A stretch of 35,940 nucleotides of DNA, from positions 1 through 35,940 of the forward strand of contig JAEUPE010000044.1 of the NCBI GenBank assembly GCA_016790435.1, read 5' to 3'. The notes beneath the pieces were generated by a model. The model was not told where the DNA came from, ran no database searches, and worked only from the letters and a program-made list of their open reading frames with translations. The stretch comes from Rubrivivax sp. Its GTDB lineage: Bacteria > Pseudomonadota > Gammaproteobacteria > Burkholderiales > Burkholderiaceae_C. Positions 17,992 through 25,903 of the stretch are shown here, piece after piece. Position 1 is the stretch's first letter, and every line of letters starts with the position of its first letter. The translations under genes and the position numbers were made by a program.

Positions 17992-18555
17992 TCAGCGTCG
18001 GAGGTTCGCGGCTGGCGCGGTTGGCGCGGCAGGCGGGCGGCCGTCGGCGCGGGCCTCGAGCGCGGCAGCCCACAGCCCGGCGGCGTTGTCGATGTCGGCG
18101 CAAAGCGAGGCCAGCCCGATCGAGACGCGTGTGATCACGGGGTCGCTGCCGAGCGCGTACACGCCGCCCAGCGTCAACGCCAGGCGCTGCCGTGTGCCCG
18201 GCGCGTCCTTGGGCCGGCAGCCGGGAAGCAGCACGCCGTACTCCAGGCCAGCGAGGCGCACCACGGAGTCCTTGGCCCGCGTGCGCGCCCGCAGGCGGTT
18301 CCACAGTTCGTGCGACACGGCCGACTCCATGCCATCCACGGGGCGGCCGTCGAGGGTGCCGACGCCTTCGATGCCGATCGACAGCACGGCCAGGGGCTGG
18401 CCGTAGCGGCGGCATTGCGACAGGTGGCGCTCGATCACGGCGAGGAACTCCGCCTGGCCGGGCTCGATGCCGGCCGGACTGCTCCGCGACCCTTCCAGGG
18501 GCGGCCCCTCGGGGGCACGGTGACCGGACAGGGGCAGGGCAGGTGGGTGCAGCAT
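17992..18555 (-). CDS. Small protein with degenerate GGDEF domain
   Basis: From ATG 18555 the product is 187 aa. Residues 33-150 follow the GGDEF fold: a helix QAEFLAVIERHLSQCRRYGQ, a strand PLAVLSIGIEGV, then VVRLAGLEYGVLLPG where an active enzyme has RLGGDEFAVLLPG, and a later VSIGLASL strand. The signature reads AGLEY and the metal-binding aspartate of the first strand is absent, so cyclase activity is unlikely. No sensor domain or membrane segment is seen. It lies about 105 bases upstream of the GGDEF/EAL gene on the same strand and divergent from the ECF sigma gene. It may be a c-di-GMP- or GTP-binding effector, or a decaying cyclase. Confidence 0.75.
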   Translation of the reverse strand: MLHPPALPLSGHRAPEGPPLEGSRSSPAGIEPGQAEFLAVIERHLSQCRRYGQPLAVLSIGIEGVGTLDGRPVDGMESAVSHELWNRLRARTRAKDSVVRLAGLEYGVLLPGCRPKDAPGTRQRLALTLGGVYALGSDPVITRVSIGLASLCADIDNAAGLWAAALEARADGRPPAAPTAPAANLRR

Positions 18556-18817
18556 GGGGAGTCCGCGGGCGAAGCAGGGTGTGGCGGGATGCCGACGGGT
18601 GCGCGGGGAGAGCGTCTCCCGGCACGCCCGCGGCGGCGGTTGTCGAGGCCGTCGAAGAGGCCCCTGTTCACTGAGACGCAATCGCCGGCGGCGACCCGAC
18701 ATCCGCCGGCGTCGCCCCACATCCCCAATTGCGAACAACGTCGCACTTCGGCGCCTGCCTGGGGCTGCACTAGAGTCGCAGCCTGCGACCCGCGCCCGCC
18801 CGGTGCCTCCGGTGCCC

Positions 18818-19387
18818 ATGTCCGAGATCACGACGCTGCTCCAGGCTGCCAGCGGCGGCGACCGCCAGGCCGCCGACCGTGCCTACGCGCTGCTGTACGC
18901 CGACCTGCGGCGTCTCGCACACAGCCGCCTGCGTCGTGAAGGTGTGTACACGCTCCTCGACACCACCTCGCTGGTGCACGAGTCGTACCTGCGACTGCAT
19001 GGCTCGGCGGAGCCTGGGTTTGCCGGTCGCGACCAGTTCCTGGCCTACGCCGCGCGCGTGATGCGCAGCGTCGTCGTCTACCTCGTGCGCGCGCGCAACG
19101 CCGAGCGGCGCGGTGGCGGCGCGGCGCATGTCACGCTCAGCACCACGCTCGTCGAGGGTGACTTGGGCCGGGCCGGCCGCGCGGGCGGCCGCGACGAGGT
19201 GCTGCAGGTGCACGAGGCACTCGATGCGCTGGAAGCGCAGGACGCGCGCCTGGCCAGCGTGGTGGAGATGCGCTACTTCGGCGGCTTGAGCGAGCGCGAG
19301 ATCGCCGAGGCGATGGGCGTCACCGAGCGCACCGTGCAGCGCGACTGGCAGAAGGCGCGCCTGTTCCTCGCCGTGGCGATCGGTTGA
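18818..19387 (+). CDS. ECF sigma factor, Sigma70_ECF/TIGR02999-like
   Basis: This 189-aa protein begins MSEITTLLQAASGGDRQAAD. It has the sigma-2 region with YADLRRLAHSRLRRE, TTSLVHESYLRL and FLAYAARVMRSVVVYLVRAR, and a C-terminal sigma-4 helix-turn-helix, YFGGLSEREIAEAMGVTERTVQRDWQKARLFL. This pattern is typical of the ECF group whose genes sit next to membrane Ser/Thr kinases. Established examples of kinase-linked ECF factors are activated by phosphorylation instead of an anti-sigma factor. ATG 18818 is chosen because the conserved part begins right after it. The stop overlaps a TTG in frame with the downstream kinase (TTGA at 19384-19387), so the two are probably translated together. Target promoters are unknown. 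Confidence 0.92.
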   Translation: MSEITTLLQAASGGDRQAADRAYALLYADLRRLAHSRLRREGVYTLLDTTSLVHESYLRLHGSAEPGFAGRDQFLAYAARVMRSVVVYLVRARNAERRGGGAAHVTLSTTLVEGDLGRAGRAGGRDEVLQVHEALDALEAQDARLASVVEMRYFGGLSEREIAEAMGVTERTVQRDWQKARLFLAVAIG

Positions 19388-19404
19388 GGCGGGCCGGCGA
19401 CCCG

Positions 19405-22068
19405 ATGCAAGGCATCGAGCCTGCCCGCTGGGCCGCCTTGTCGCCGCGGCTGGACGAGCTTCTCGACCTGCCCGAGGCCGACCGGGCCGAGTGGCTGGCC
19501 GCCCTGCGCGGGCGCGACGCGAGGCTCGCCGATGAACTCGAAGCCCTGCAGGCGCGCCTGCAGGGCCTGGACGCGCGCGGCTTCATGGCCGCGCCCGCCT
19601 TGCCGGCGCCGGCCGGCCTGGCCGGGCAGGTGCTTGGCGCCTACACGCTGGAGCGCGAGATCGGCCGCGGCGGCATGGGCCAGGTGTGGCTGGCGCGGCG
19701 CACCGACGGGCACTACGAGGGCGCAGTGGCCATCAAGCTGCTGCAAGGCGGCCTGCTGCGCGCCGGGGAGGCCGCGCGATTCGCACGCGAGGGTCGCATC
19801 CTGGCGCGGCTGGACCAGCCGCACATCGCCAGGCTCATCGACGCTGGTGTCGCGCCCGAGGGTGGCCAGCCCTACCTCGTGCTGGAGTACGTGGACGGCG
19901 AGCCGATCGACCGCTACGTGCAGCGCCTGCAGCCGCCGCTGGCCGCACGGCTGGCGCTGCTGATCGACGCCGCCGAGGCGGTGGCGCACGCGCACGCGCG
20001 GCTGATCCTGCACCGCGACTTGAAGCCCTCGAACATGCTGGTGCGGGCCGACGGCCAGCTCAAGCTGCTTGACTTCGGCATCGCCAAGTTGCTCGACGAG
20101 CAGGCCAGTGGCGCCGCCGGCGAGCTGACGCAGCGCGCCGGCCAGGCCTACACGCCGCGCTACGCCGCCCCGGAGCAGCTGCAGGGGCAGGACGTGACCA
20201 CCGCCACCGACGTCTACGCGCTCGGTGTGCTGCTCTATCAGCTGCTGGGAGGTGGCCACCCCACCGGGGCCGAGGACGGCACACCATTGGAGGTGCTGCG
20301 CGGCGTGGTGGAGACGGTGCCACGTCGCCTCTCCGAGCAGGTTCGGCGCCAGGGCGGCCCCGGCGCGCGCCGGCGCGCCGACGAACTGCGCGGCGACATC
20401 GACACCATCGTCGCGCGCGCGCTGAAGAAGAACCCCGCCGAGCGCTACGCCAACGCCGCCGAGTTGGCCGAGGACCTGCGCCGCACGCTGGCGCACGAGC
20501 CCATCCGCGCACGGCCCGACACCTGGCGCTACCGCAGCGCCAAGTTCGTGCGCCGCCATCGCGTCGGCGTGGCTGGGGCCGGCGTGGCGATGACGGCGGT
20601 GCTGGCCGGCGCGGGCGTGGCGGTGCAGGAGTCGCGCGAGGCGAGCGCCCAGCGCGTGCAGGCCGAAGGGCTGCTGGAGTTCATGCTCGGCGACCTGCGC
20701 AAGAAGCTGCAGCCGGTGGGTCGGCTGGACGTGCTGGACGCGGTGGGCGAGCGGGCGCTGGCGTACTACGCGGCGCAGGAGGCGTCGAGCCTGGACGCCG
20801 ACGCGCTGGCGCGGCGGGCGCGGGCGCTGCACCTGATCGGCGAGATTGCCGAGCTGCGTGGGCAGGCGGCGGAAGCACGGCAGCGGTTTGCCGAAGCCGC
20901 GCGCAGCACGGCGGAGCTGCTGGCGCGCGCGCCCAACGACCCGCAGCGGGTGTACGAACATGCGCAGAGCGAGTTCTGGGTGGCCGAGGCAGCACGCCGG
21001 AACGGCAGACCGGACGAGGCGCAAGCGGGGTTGGAGCGGTACCGGGCGCTTACGCAGCGGCTGCTTCAACTAGAGCCGGACAAGGCCGAATGGAAGCTGG
21101 AGGCGGCATCCGCCGAGCACAACTTGGCCGTGCTCGTCTACGAGCAACGCCAGCCGCAGCGGGCGCTGGCGCTATGGCGAAGCGCTCGTCCCGTCTTCGA
21201 GGCACAGGCAGCCAACAGCGAGGCGGCGCGCATTGGCTTGAGCAACAACCTGGGCTGGACAGCCCGCGCGCACGAGGATCTGGGCGATCTGAAGGCCGCG
21301 CTCGAAGCCCATAGCGCGAAGGTTGGTTTGCTCAAACGCAGTGCGGCCTCTGACCGTGAGAGTCAGTTTCAGACCGCCCTCTCGCATGCGGACTCGGCGC
21401 GGCTGCAACTGGCATCGGGCTATTGGGCCCGGTCACGGGACGAGGCCAATGTCGCTATCGCCTTGCTTGAGGGTTTGGTAGCGCTCGACGGCAGCAATCG
21501 CGAGTGGCGCGCGATGCTGGCCCTCGCTAAGGTGAGCCGGGCTGAGGCGCTGCTGGCCCAGGGTCGATTTCAACCCGCTGCGCAGAGCTTGGCCGAAGCG
21601 GCCAAATCGATAGCCCTGGTGCGGGCCCCAAGCCCCGAGTTCGACGGGCGTGATGTTGCCTTGCACGCTCGCTGGCTGACCGCGCAGGCGCGCCTGATGC
21701 CCCTGCGCGACGCCTCAGCGGCTGACATGGCGACTCTGCTGGATGCCGCCCTGGCGCGTGAGCCGCAGCTGCTGGCGCTGCGATCGACGCGGCGGCGCGT
21801 AGTCGCTGCCATGGCTCTGGTGTTGGGCGACTCGCTGGCCGCCCGCGGCGACGCGGCTGGTGCTCAACGGCGGTGGGAGCAAGGGCGGGACCTGGTCGGG
21901 GATCCCGGCCGAGAGCCGGTTTCCATGGCGGTGCTCGCCCATCTTCAAGAGCGGCTGGGGGCGACTCAAGCTGCGATGTCTTTGGCCGATAGCCTCCAGG
22001 CCAGCCTGTGTCGCCATCCGCTCGTATTCGACCTCTTTGCGCGATTGGGCCGGTCCCCCCCCAGTTAG
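19405..22068 (+). CDS. Membrane Ser/Thr protein kinase with TPR-like C-terminus
   Basis: This 887-aa Hanks-type kinase probably phosphorylates itself and a partner, most likely the adjacent ECF sigma (inference). Residues 1-60 are a short helical module. The kinase domain spans about 78-370, with IGRGGMGQVW as the glycine loop, the VAIK lysine at 111, HRDLKPSN at 203-210, DFG at 223-225, AAPEQ, and TDVYALG. A membrane helix spans about 387-407. The remaining ~480 residues are helical repeats, presumably periplasmic, that may sense an envelope signal. TTG 19384, overlapping the sigma stop, is an alternative start seven codons upstream. The 3' third of the gene is visibly less GC-rich than the rest. 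Confidence 0.93.
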   Translation: MQGIEPARWAALSPRLDELLDLPEADRAEWLAALRGRDARLADELEALQARLQGLDARGFMAAPALPAPAGLAGQVLGAYTLEREIGRGGMGQVWLARRTDGHYEGAVAIKLLQGGLLRAGEAARFAREGRILARLDQPHIARLIDAGVAPEGGQPYLVLEYVDGEPIDRYVQRLQPPLAARLALLIDAAEAVAHAHARLILHRDLKPSNMLVRADGQLKLLDFGIAKLLDEQASGAAGELTQRAGQAYTPRYAAPEQLQGQDVTTATDVYALGVLLYQLLGGGHPTGAEDGTPLEVLRGVVETVPRRLSEQVRRQGGPGARRRADELRGDIDTIVARALKKNPAERYANAAELAEDLRRTLAHEPIRARPDTWRYRSAKFVRRHRVGVAGAGVAMTAVLAGAGVAVQESREASAQRVQAEGLLEFMLGDLRKKLQPVGRLDVLDAVGERALAYYAAQEASSLDADALARRARALHLIGEIAELRGQAAEARQRFAEAARSTAELLARAPNDPQRVYEHAQSEFWVAEAARRNGRPDEAQAGLERYRALTQRLLQLEPDKAEWKLEAASAEHNLAVLVYEQRQPQRALALWRSARPVFEAQAANSEAARIGLSNNLGWTARAHEDLGDLKAALEAHSAKVGLLKRSAASDRESQFQTALSHADSARLQLASGYWARSRDEANVAIALLEGLVALDGSNREWRAMLALAKVSRAEALLAQGRFQPAAQSLAEAAKSIALVRAPSPEFDGRDVALHARWLTAQARLMPLRDASAADMATLLDAALAREPQLLALRSTRRRVVAAMALVLGDSLAARGDAAGAQRRWEQGRDLVGDPGREPVSMAVLAHLQERLGATQAAMSLADSLQASLCRHPLVFDLFARLGRSPPS

Positions 22069-22076
22069 GAGAGATC

Positions 22077-22457
22077 ATGCCCAGCGCACCCGCCGTCGAC
22101 TGCCCAGCCACCCACCTCCCCACCGTGGCCAAAGCGGCCAAGGTGACCGTCACCGTCAACAGCGAAGGGACCATCGTCTGCAGTCCCGACCCCATCAACG
22201 TAAAACGGGGCCAGAGCGTACTGAAGTTCCAGCTGCAGGCACCCGGCTACGTCTTCCGCCAGAAGAAGGCCATCGTTGTGAGCAACCCGGGGCGCGATTT
22301 CCCGCTTCCATCCGTCACCTCGGCCGATGGAGTGACCGCGACGCTTCGCGACGAGCACCTCGACTGCTGTGACTACAAGTACAGCGTCTACCTGATGCAG
22401 GTGTCTAGCGGGCGCATCATTTGCGTGGACCCCGTCATCCGCAACGATCCGGACTGA
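22077..22457 (+). CDS. Small beta-rich protein, possibly DP-EP-like
   Basis: The 126-aa product begins 9 bases after the kinase stop with a strong ribosome-binding site, AGGAGAG, just before ATG 22077. It has no signal peptide or membrane helix. The sequence alternates beta-strand patterns (VTVTVNSEGTIVCSP, VLKFQLQAPGYVF, YKYSVYLMQVSSG) and ends VDPVIRNDPD. The Asp-Pro near SPDPINVKRG and the C-terminal DP…NDP resemble the small DP-EP beta-sandwich family, as far as I recall it; this needs a profile search. Position suggests a third member of the sigma/kinase operon, perhaps a substrate or effector. Several cysteines are present (DCCDY, IVCSP, IICVDP). Confidence 0.7.
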   Translation: MPSAPAVDCPATHLPTVAKAAKVTVTVNSEGTIVCSPDPINVKRGQSVLKFQLQAPGYVFRQKKAIVVSNPGRDFPLPSVTSADGVTATLRDEHLDCCDYKYSVYLMQVSSGRIICVDPVIRNDPD

Positions 22458-22471
22458 GCGTCGGATTCCGG

Positions 22472-22488
22472 CCCGCCGTTCCGGCGGG
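22472..22488 (+). terminator. Hairpin after the sigma/kinase operon
   Basis: CCCGCC pairs with GGCGGG around the five-base loop GTTCC, followed by TTCATTTC. It lies in the convergent gap after the small beta-rich protein gene and before the stop of the DUF2796 gene, so it could act in both directions. The T-run is short, so efficiency is uncertain. Confidence 0.45.
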
Positions 22489-22489
22489 T

Positions 22490-23014
22490 TCATTTCGCCA
22501 GCTTCACACTCCGCGCCGGCCGCCGCAGCGTCGTCTTCGCCTGGCCTTGCGGCCCCGCCACCTGCACCTCGATGCGCTGGATGCGCTTGTAGGCCTCGAA
22601 CAGGCCCACGTCCAGCGCGCGCAGCTGCGCGGGCTGGGCGCACTTGAACTCGTAGGTGGCGTCCAGGTCGGCATGGCCATCCTTGGCCTTGGCGCCGGCT
22701 TCGAGCACGGGCGCTTGCACGTCCGCCTTGGCCATCGTGCACTGTGCCGCCGCATCCGCGACGAAGAGCCCGGCAGGTGCGCGCAGGCGCGCCAGTACGT
22801 CGGTGGCCGCCTTGCGCTCGGCGTCGGTGCGCGGCGCGCGCTCGAAGCCGAGCAGGTTGTCCAGCGGCGCCTCCAAGGCGACCGTGAGCTTGTCGCCTTC
22901 GATGGCGACGTCGAGTTTCACGACGCCGTGTTCGTGCGGCTTGGCGGCGCAAGCCGCGCCCGCGGCGGCGACGAGGACCAGCGTGGCGAGTAGCGAAGGG
23001 GTGATGCGGGGCAT
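22490..23014 (-). CDS. DUF2796/ZrgA-like periplasmic zinc protein
   Basis: The 174-aa product has a signal peptide (MPRITPSLLATLVLVAAAGAACA) and then the family start KPHEHGVVKLDVAIEGDKL. It also has a PLDNLLGFERAPRT block and a C-terminal RIQRIEVQV segment. These are features of DUF2796, which includes ZrgA, a periplasmic protein linked to zinc uptake in Vibrio. The long His/Asp-rich loop typical of the family is reduced here to KAKDGHADLD. GGAGAG precedes ATG 23014 at good spacing. It follows znuA on the same strand with a gap of about 110 bases, which fits a role in zinc uptake alongside ZnuABC. The mechanism is not established. Confidence 0.85.
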   Translation of the reverse strand: MPRITPSLLATLVLVAAAGAACAAKPHEHGVVKLDVAIEGDKLTVALEAPLDNLLGFERAPRTDAERKAATDVLARLRAPAGLFVADAAAQCTMAKADVQAPVLEAGAKAKDGHADLDATYEFKCAQPAQLRALDVGLFEAYKRIQRIEVQVAGPQGQAKTTLRRPARSVKLAK

Positions 23015-23123
23015 GGGTGCTCTCCAATCAGTCGGCGGACAAGGTGTGCGGTGAAGACGTGTGTCAAATCTCACCGTCGCAGCGTTGCTTGAGCCTGAGT
23101 CCCGGGCTGGAAGCGTTGCGCAT

Positions 23124-24080
23124 TCAGCGCGCAGGCTGCAGCGCGTCGGCCAGCGTGCGCGCGTTGTGCTCGAAGAGCTTCAGGTAGGTGCCGGCCGGCC
23201 CGTCGGGGGCCGATAGCGCGTCCGAGTACAACGTGCCGCCGATGCGCACCCCGCCCTCGCGGGCGATGCGCTCCAGCAGCCGCGGGTCGCTGATGTTCTC
23301 GACGAAGAGCGCGCGCACGCGCTGCTCGCGAATCTGGCGGATGAGCCGGGCCACCGCCGCCGCCGAGGGCTCGCTGTGCGTGTTCCAGCCCTGCGGCGCG
23401 ACGAAGTCCACGCCGTAGGCGGCGCCGAAGTAGCCGAAGGCATCGTGCGAGGTGAGCACGCGCCGTTGCTCGCGTGGCACGGCGTTCAGGCGTTCGCGCA
23501 CGCGCCGGTCGAGCTCGTCGAGGCGCAGGGTGTAGGCCGCCCGGCGCTGCTCGATCTCGGCCTTCTGGCTGGGCCAGCGTTCGGCCAGCGCACCGGCGAT
23601 GTTCTGCACGTACTGCTGGGTCAGCTTCAGGTCCTGCCAGGCGTGCGGGTCGCCGCCGTGCTCGTGCCCATGCCCTGGCCCATGCCCTGGCCCATGCCCT
23701 GGCCCATGGGCGCCGCCCTTGCCGTGCACCGGCCGCGCCTGGATGCCGCGGCTGGCCACGACCACCGGGCCCGGGTAGCCCGAGACCTTGACGAGGCGCG
23801 TGATCCAACCCTCGAAGCCCAGGCCGTTGACGAGCACGAGGTCGGCCTGGGCCAGGCGCTTGCCGTCGGCCGGGCGCGGCTCGAAGACGTGCGCATCAGC
23901 GTCGGGGCCGACGAGTGCGGTCACTTCGGTGCCCGCTGGGGCCAGCTCGCGCGCGATGTCGGCGAGGATGGAGAAGCTGGCGACGATGCGTGGGGTCGGC
24001 GCCGGGGCCTGCGCGCGCAGCGGCAGCGCGCGCCAGGCGCACAGGGCGGCGGCCGCCCACGTGAAGGCACGCCTGTGCAT
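23124..24080 (-). CDS. znuA: Zinc/manganese ABC transporter substrate-binding protein
   Basis: This is a cluster A-I metal-binding protein of the periplasm that hands Zn(II), or possibly Mn(II), to ZnuBC. From ATG 24080 it has 318 residues. The signal peptide begins MHRRAFTWAAAALCAW and has a Tat-like RR. Expected metal ligands are H64 (DAHVFEPRP), H146 (DPHAW), H212 (SHDAFGYF) and D287 (YSDAL). Between the first two sits a flexible His/Gly loop at about 125-144 with three GPGH repeats, a feature of zinc-type members. ATG 24122, 14 codons upstream, is an alternative start that overlaps the stop of a 37-codon open frame. The zinc assignment rests mainly on the neighbouring zur gene and the His loop. 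Confidence 0.93.
   Translation of the reverse strand: MHRRAFTWAAAALCAWRALPLRAQAPAPTPRIVASFSILADIARELAPAGTEVTALVGPDADAHVFEPRPADGKRLAQADLVLVNGLGFEGWITRLVKVSGYPGPVVVASRGIQARPVHGKGGAHGPGHGPGHGPGHGHEHGGDPHAWQDLKLTQQYVQNIAGALAERWPSQKAEIEQRRAAYTLRLDELDRRVRERLNAVPREQRRVLTSHDAFGYFGAAYGVDFVAPQGWNTHSEPSAAAVARLIRQIREQRVRALFVENISDPRLLERIAREGGVRIGGTLYSDALSAPDGPAGTYLKLFEHNARTLADALQPAR
23667..23702 (-). repeat. Three 12-base tandem repeats inside znuA
   Basis: Three perfect copies of CCCATGCCCTGG (plus strand) are followed by a partial copy. On the coding strand they produce the GPGH repeats of the ZnuA metal-binding loop. Such exact repeats can expand or contract by slippage without breaking the frame. Confidence 0.85.
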
Positions 24081-24118
24081 GGCAGTGCGTTCGGGCGATC
24101 GGGAGATGCGGGCTGGGG

Positions 24119-24232
24119 TCATCGCGTCGGCGTGGGAGGTTCGTGATGAGTGGTTCGCGAGAGATCGGCGGCGGCTGGCGGGCGCGATGAGGCGGACAGG
24201 CTTGGCTGGGACTGATCCATCGTCCGCTTCAT
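24119..24232 (-). CDS. Possible 37-aa ORF between znuB and znuA
   Basis: An ATG at 24232 overlaps the znuB stop as ATGA. The frame ends at a TGA (24121-24119) that overlaps an ATG in the znuA frame (24122), again as ATGA. The peptide starts MKRTMDQSQPS and contains a THHEPP motif; it is Ser/Pro-rich and resembles no family I know. It may serve only to couple translation from znuB to znuA, or be chance. No ribosome-binding site is needed if coupling operates. Confidence 0.3.
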   Translation of the reverse strand: MKRTMDQSQPSLSASSRPPAAADLSRTTHHEPPTPTR

Positions 24233-25098
24233 CGCGCCAGATGGCCGCTGCGCGCGAGCCATCGCACGACGATGCCGTCGCGCAGACCGAAGAGCACCGA
24301 GGCCACGTAGGCCGCCCCGCACACGAGCACGATGCACGGACCCGAGGGCAGTTCGGCGTGGTAGCTGAGCAGCAGCCCGGCCGTGCCCGAGGCGGCGCCG
24401 AGGGCCACGGCCACGGCGGCCATGCGCGGCAGGTCGGCGGCCCAGAAGCGCGCGGCGGCCGCCGGCAGCATCATCAACCCCACGGCCAACAGCGTGCCCA
24501 GCGCCTGGAAGGCACTCACGAGGTTGCCCACCAGCAGCACGAGCAGCGCGCCGTGCGCGAAGGCCCCGGGCCCGCCCACGCTGCGCAGGAAGCCCGGGTC
24601 GAAGCTCTCCAGCACGAGCGGCCGGTACAGCAGCGCCAGCATCAGGAGCGTGAGGCTGGCGACGACCGCGATCTGCACGAGCGCCGCGTCGTCTACCGCC
24701 AACACGCTGCCGAAGAGCATGTGCATCAGGTCCACCTGGCTGCCGCGCAGTGAGACGAGCAGCACGCCCAAGGCCAGCGCGATGAGGTAGAAGGCCGCGA
24801 AGCTCGCGTCCTCGCGCTGCGGCGTGGCGCGCGTGACGAAGCCGGCCGCCAGGGCCACGGCCAGCGCGGCGACGAAGCCGCCCAGGCTCATCGCCGGCAG
24901 CGACAGGCCGGCCAGCAGGAAGCCCGCCGCCGCGCCCGGCAGCACCGCGTGCGCCATGGCGTCGCCGACCAGGCTCATGCGGCGCAGCACGAGGATGCAG
25001 CCGATGGGCGCGCTGCCCAGCGACAGCGCGAGCGTGGCCACGAGCGCGCGGCGCATGAACGCGAACTCGGCGAAGGGCTGCCACAGGGCTTCGGTCAT
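24229..25098 (-). CDS. znuB: Zinc ABC transporter permease
   Basis: ZnuB forms the inner-membrane channel of the zinc importer (ABC-3 permease family). The 289-aa product has eight or nine hydrophobic segments and the family hallmarks RRMSLVGDAMAHAVLPG near residue 40 (the ATPase-coupling and family signature loop), then HMLFGSVL and LGTLLAVGLMMLPAAAA. The start at 25098 overlaps the znuC stop as ATGA, so expression is coupled to the ATPase. Length matches the family. Downstream, either the 37-codon open frame or znuA follows. Confidence 0.95.
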   Translation of the reverse strand: MTEALWQPFAEFAFMRRALVATLALSLGSAPIGCILVLRRMSLVGDAMAHAVLPGAAAGFLLAGLSLPAMSLGGFVAALAVALAAGFVTRATPQREDASFAAFYLIALALGVLLVSLRGSQVDLMHMLFGSVLAVDDAALVQIAVVASLTLLMLALLYRPLVLESFDPGFLRSVGGPGAFAHGALLVLLVGNLVSAFQALGTLLAVGLMMLPAAAARFWAADLPRMAAVAVALGAASGTAGLLLSYHAELPSGPCIVLVCGAAYVASVLFGLRDGIVVRWLARSGHLAR

Positions 25099-25892
25099 CG
25101 CGCGGCCCCCGGGCTGGCGGCGCCCCCGTCCGCCGTGTCGCAGCGCGGTGCCTTCTCGTCCCAGGCCTCGGCCATCTGGCGCGCGCGGAACAGGTGCTCG
25201 GCGCGCAGCACCTCGGCCGTCGGACCCCAGGCCACGCGCTCGCGGGCGAGCAGCAGCACCTCCTCGAAGTGCGCGCGCACCTGGTCCAGGTCGTGCAGCA
25301 CGGCGACGACCGTGCGCGCCTCGCTCTTCCAGCGTTGCAGCAGCGCCAGCAGGTCGGCCGTGGTGCGCGCGTCGATGGCGTTGAAGGGCTCGTCGAGCAG
25401 GATGAGCCCGGCGTCCTGCACCAGCACGCGCGCGAAGAGCACGCGCTGCGCTTGGCCGGCCGAGAGCTCGCCGAGCAGCCGGCGCTCGAAGCCCATGAGG
25501 CCGACGGCGGCGAGCGCCCCGTCGATGCGTGCACGCCCGGCCGCGCCCACCGCGCCGAAGCTGCCGATGCTCGACCACAAGCCCGTGGCCACCACCTCGT
25601 GCACGCGCACGGGGAAGCTGCGGTCCAGCTCACTGGCCTGCGGCAGGTAGGCCACGCGCAGCGCGGGATCGCGCTCGATGCGCCCCTCGAAGCGGCGGAT
25701 GGCGCCGCCCAGCGCGCCCAGCAGCGTGCTCTTGCCGGCGCCGTTGGGGCCGACGACGGCCGTGAGCGCGCCGGGCCGGAACTCGCCGCTCAGGTGGTGC
25801 ACGGCCGGGTGGCCGCGGTAGGAGACGGTGAGGTCGCGCAGGGCGACCGCACCGGCGGTCATGGCCAGGGCTTCCATGGCACGGGCGTTCAT
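25095..25892 (-). CDS. znuC: Zinc ABC transporter ATP-binding protein
   Basis: This 265-aa ATPase powers the ZnuB permease. Walker A GPNGAGKS is at 48-55, a Q-loop is in LPQASELDR, the signature LSAGQ is at 143-147, Walker B LILLDEP is at about 163-169, and the H-loop is VLHDLD. All needed residues are present. The start is uncertain: ATG 25892 is preferred, while ATG 25862 would leave a normal core (MTAGAVALRDLTVSY) and a GTG lies just upstream. Its stop overlaps the znuB start. It lies about 125 bases downstream of zur on the same strand, so zur-znuCB may be one transcript. Confidence 0.93.
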   Translation of the reverse strand: MNARAMEALAMTAGAVALRDLTVSYRGHPAVHHLSGEFRPGALTAVVGPNGAGKSTLLGALGGAIRRFEGRIERDPALRVAYLPQASELDRSFPVRVHEVVATGLWSSIGSFGAVGAAGRARIDGALAAVGLMGFERRLLGELSAGQAQRVLFARVLVQDAGLILLDEPFNAIDARTTADLLALLQRWKSEARTVVAVLHDLDQVRAHFEEVLLLARERVAWGPTAEVLRAEHLFRARQMAEAWDEKAPRCDTADGGAASPGAAR

Positions 25893-25903
25893 CGCCGCAA
25901 CGC

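Noticed and set aside
16133-18406. 757-codon plus-strand open frame opposite the GGDEF/EAL gene
   Set aside because: It spans two minus-strand genes and the gap between them, with a composition typical of antisense translation.
18729-18776. TTGCGA and TAGAGT as a promoter for the ECF sigma gene
   Set aside because: The spacing between the two hexamers is about 36 bases, far too long, and no better-spaced partner was found.
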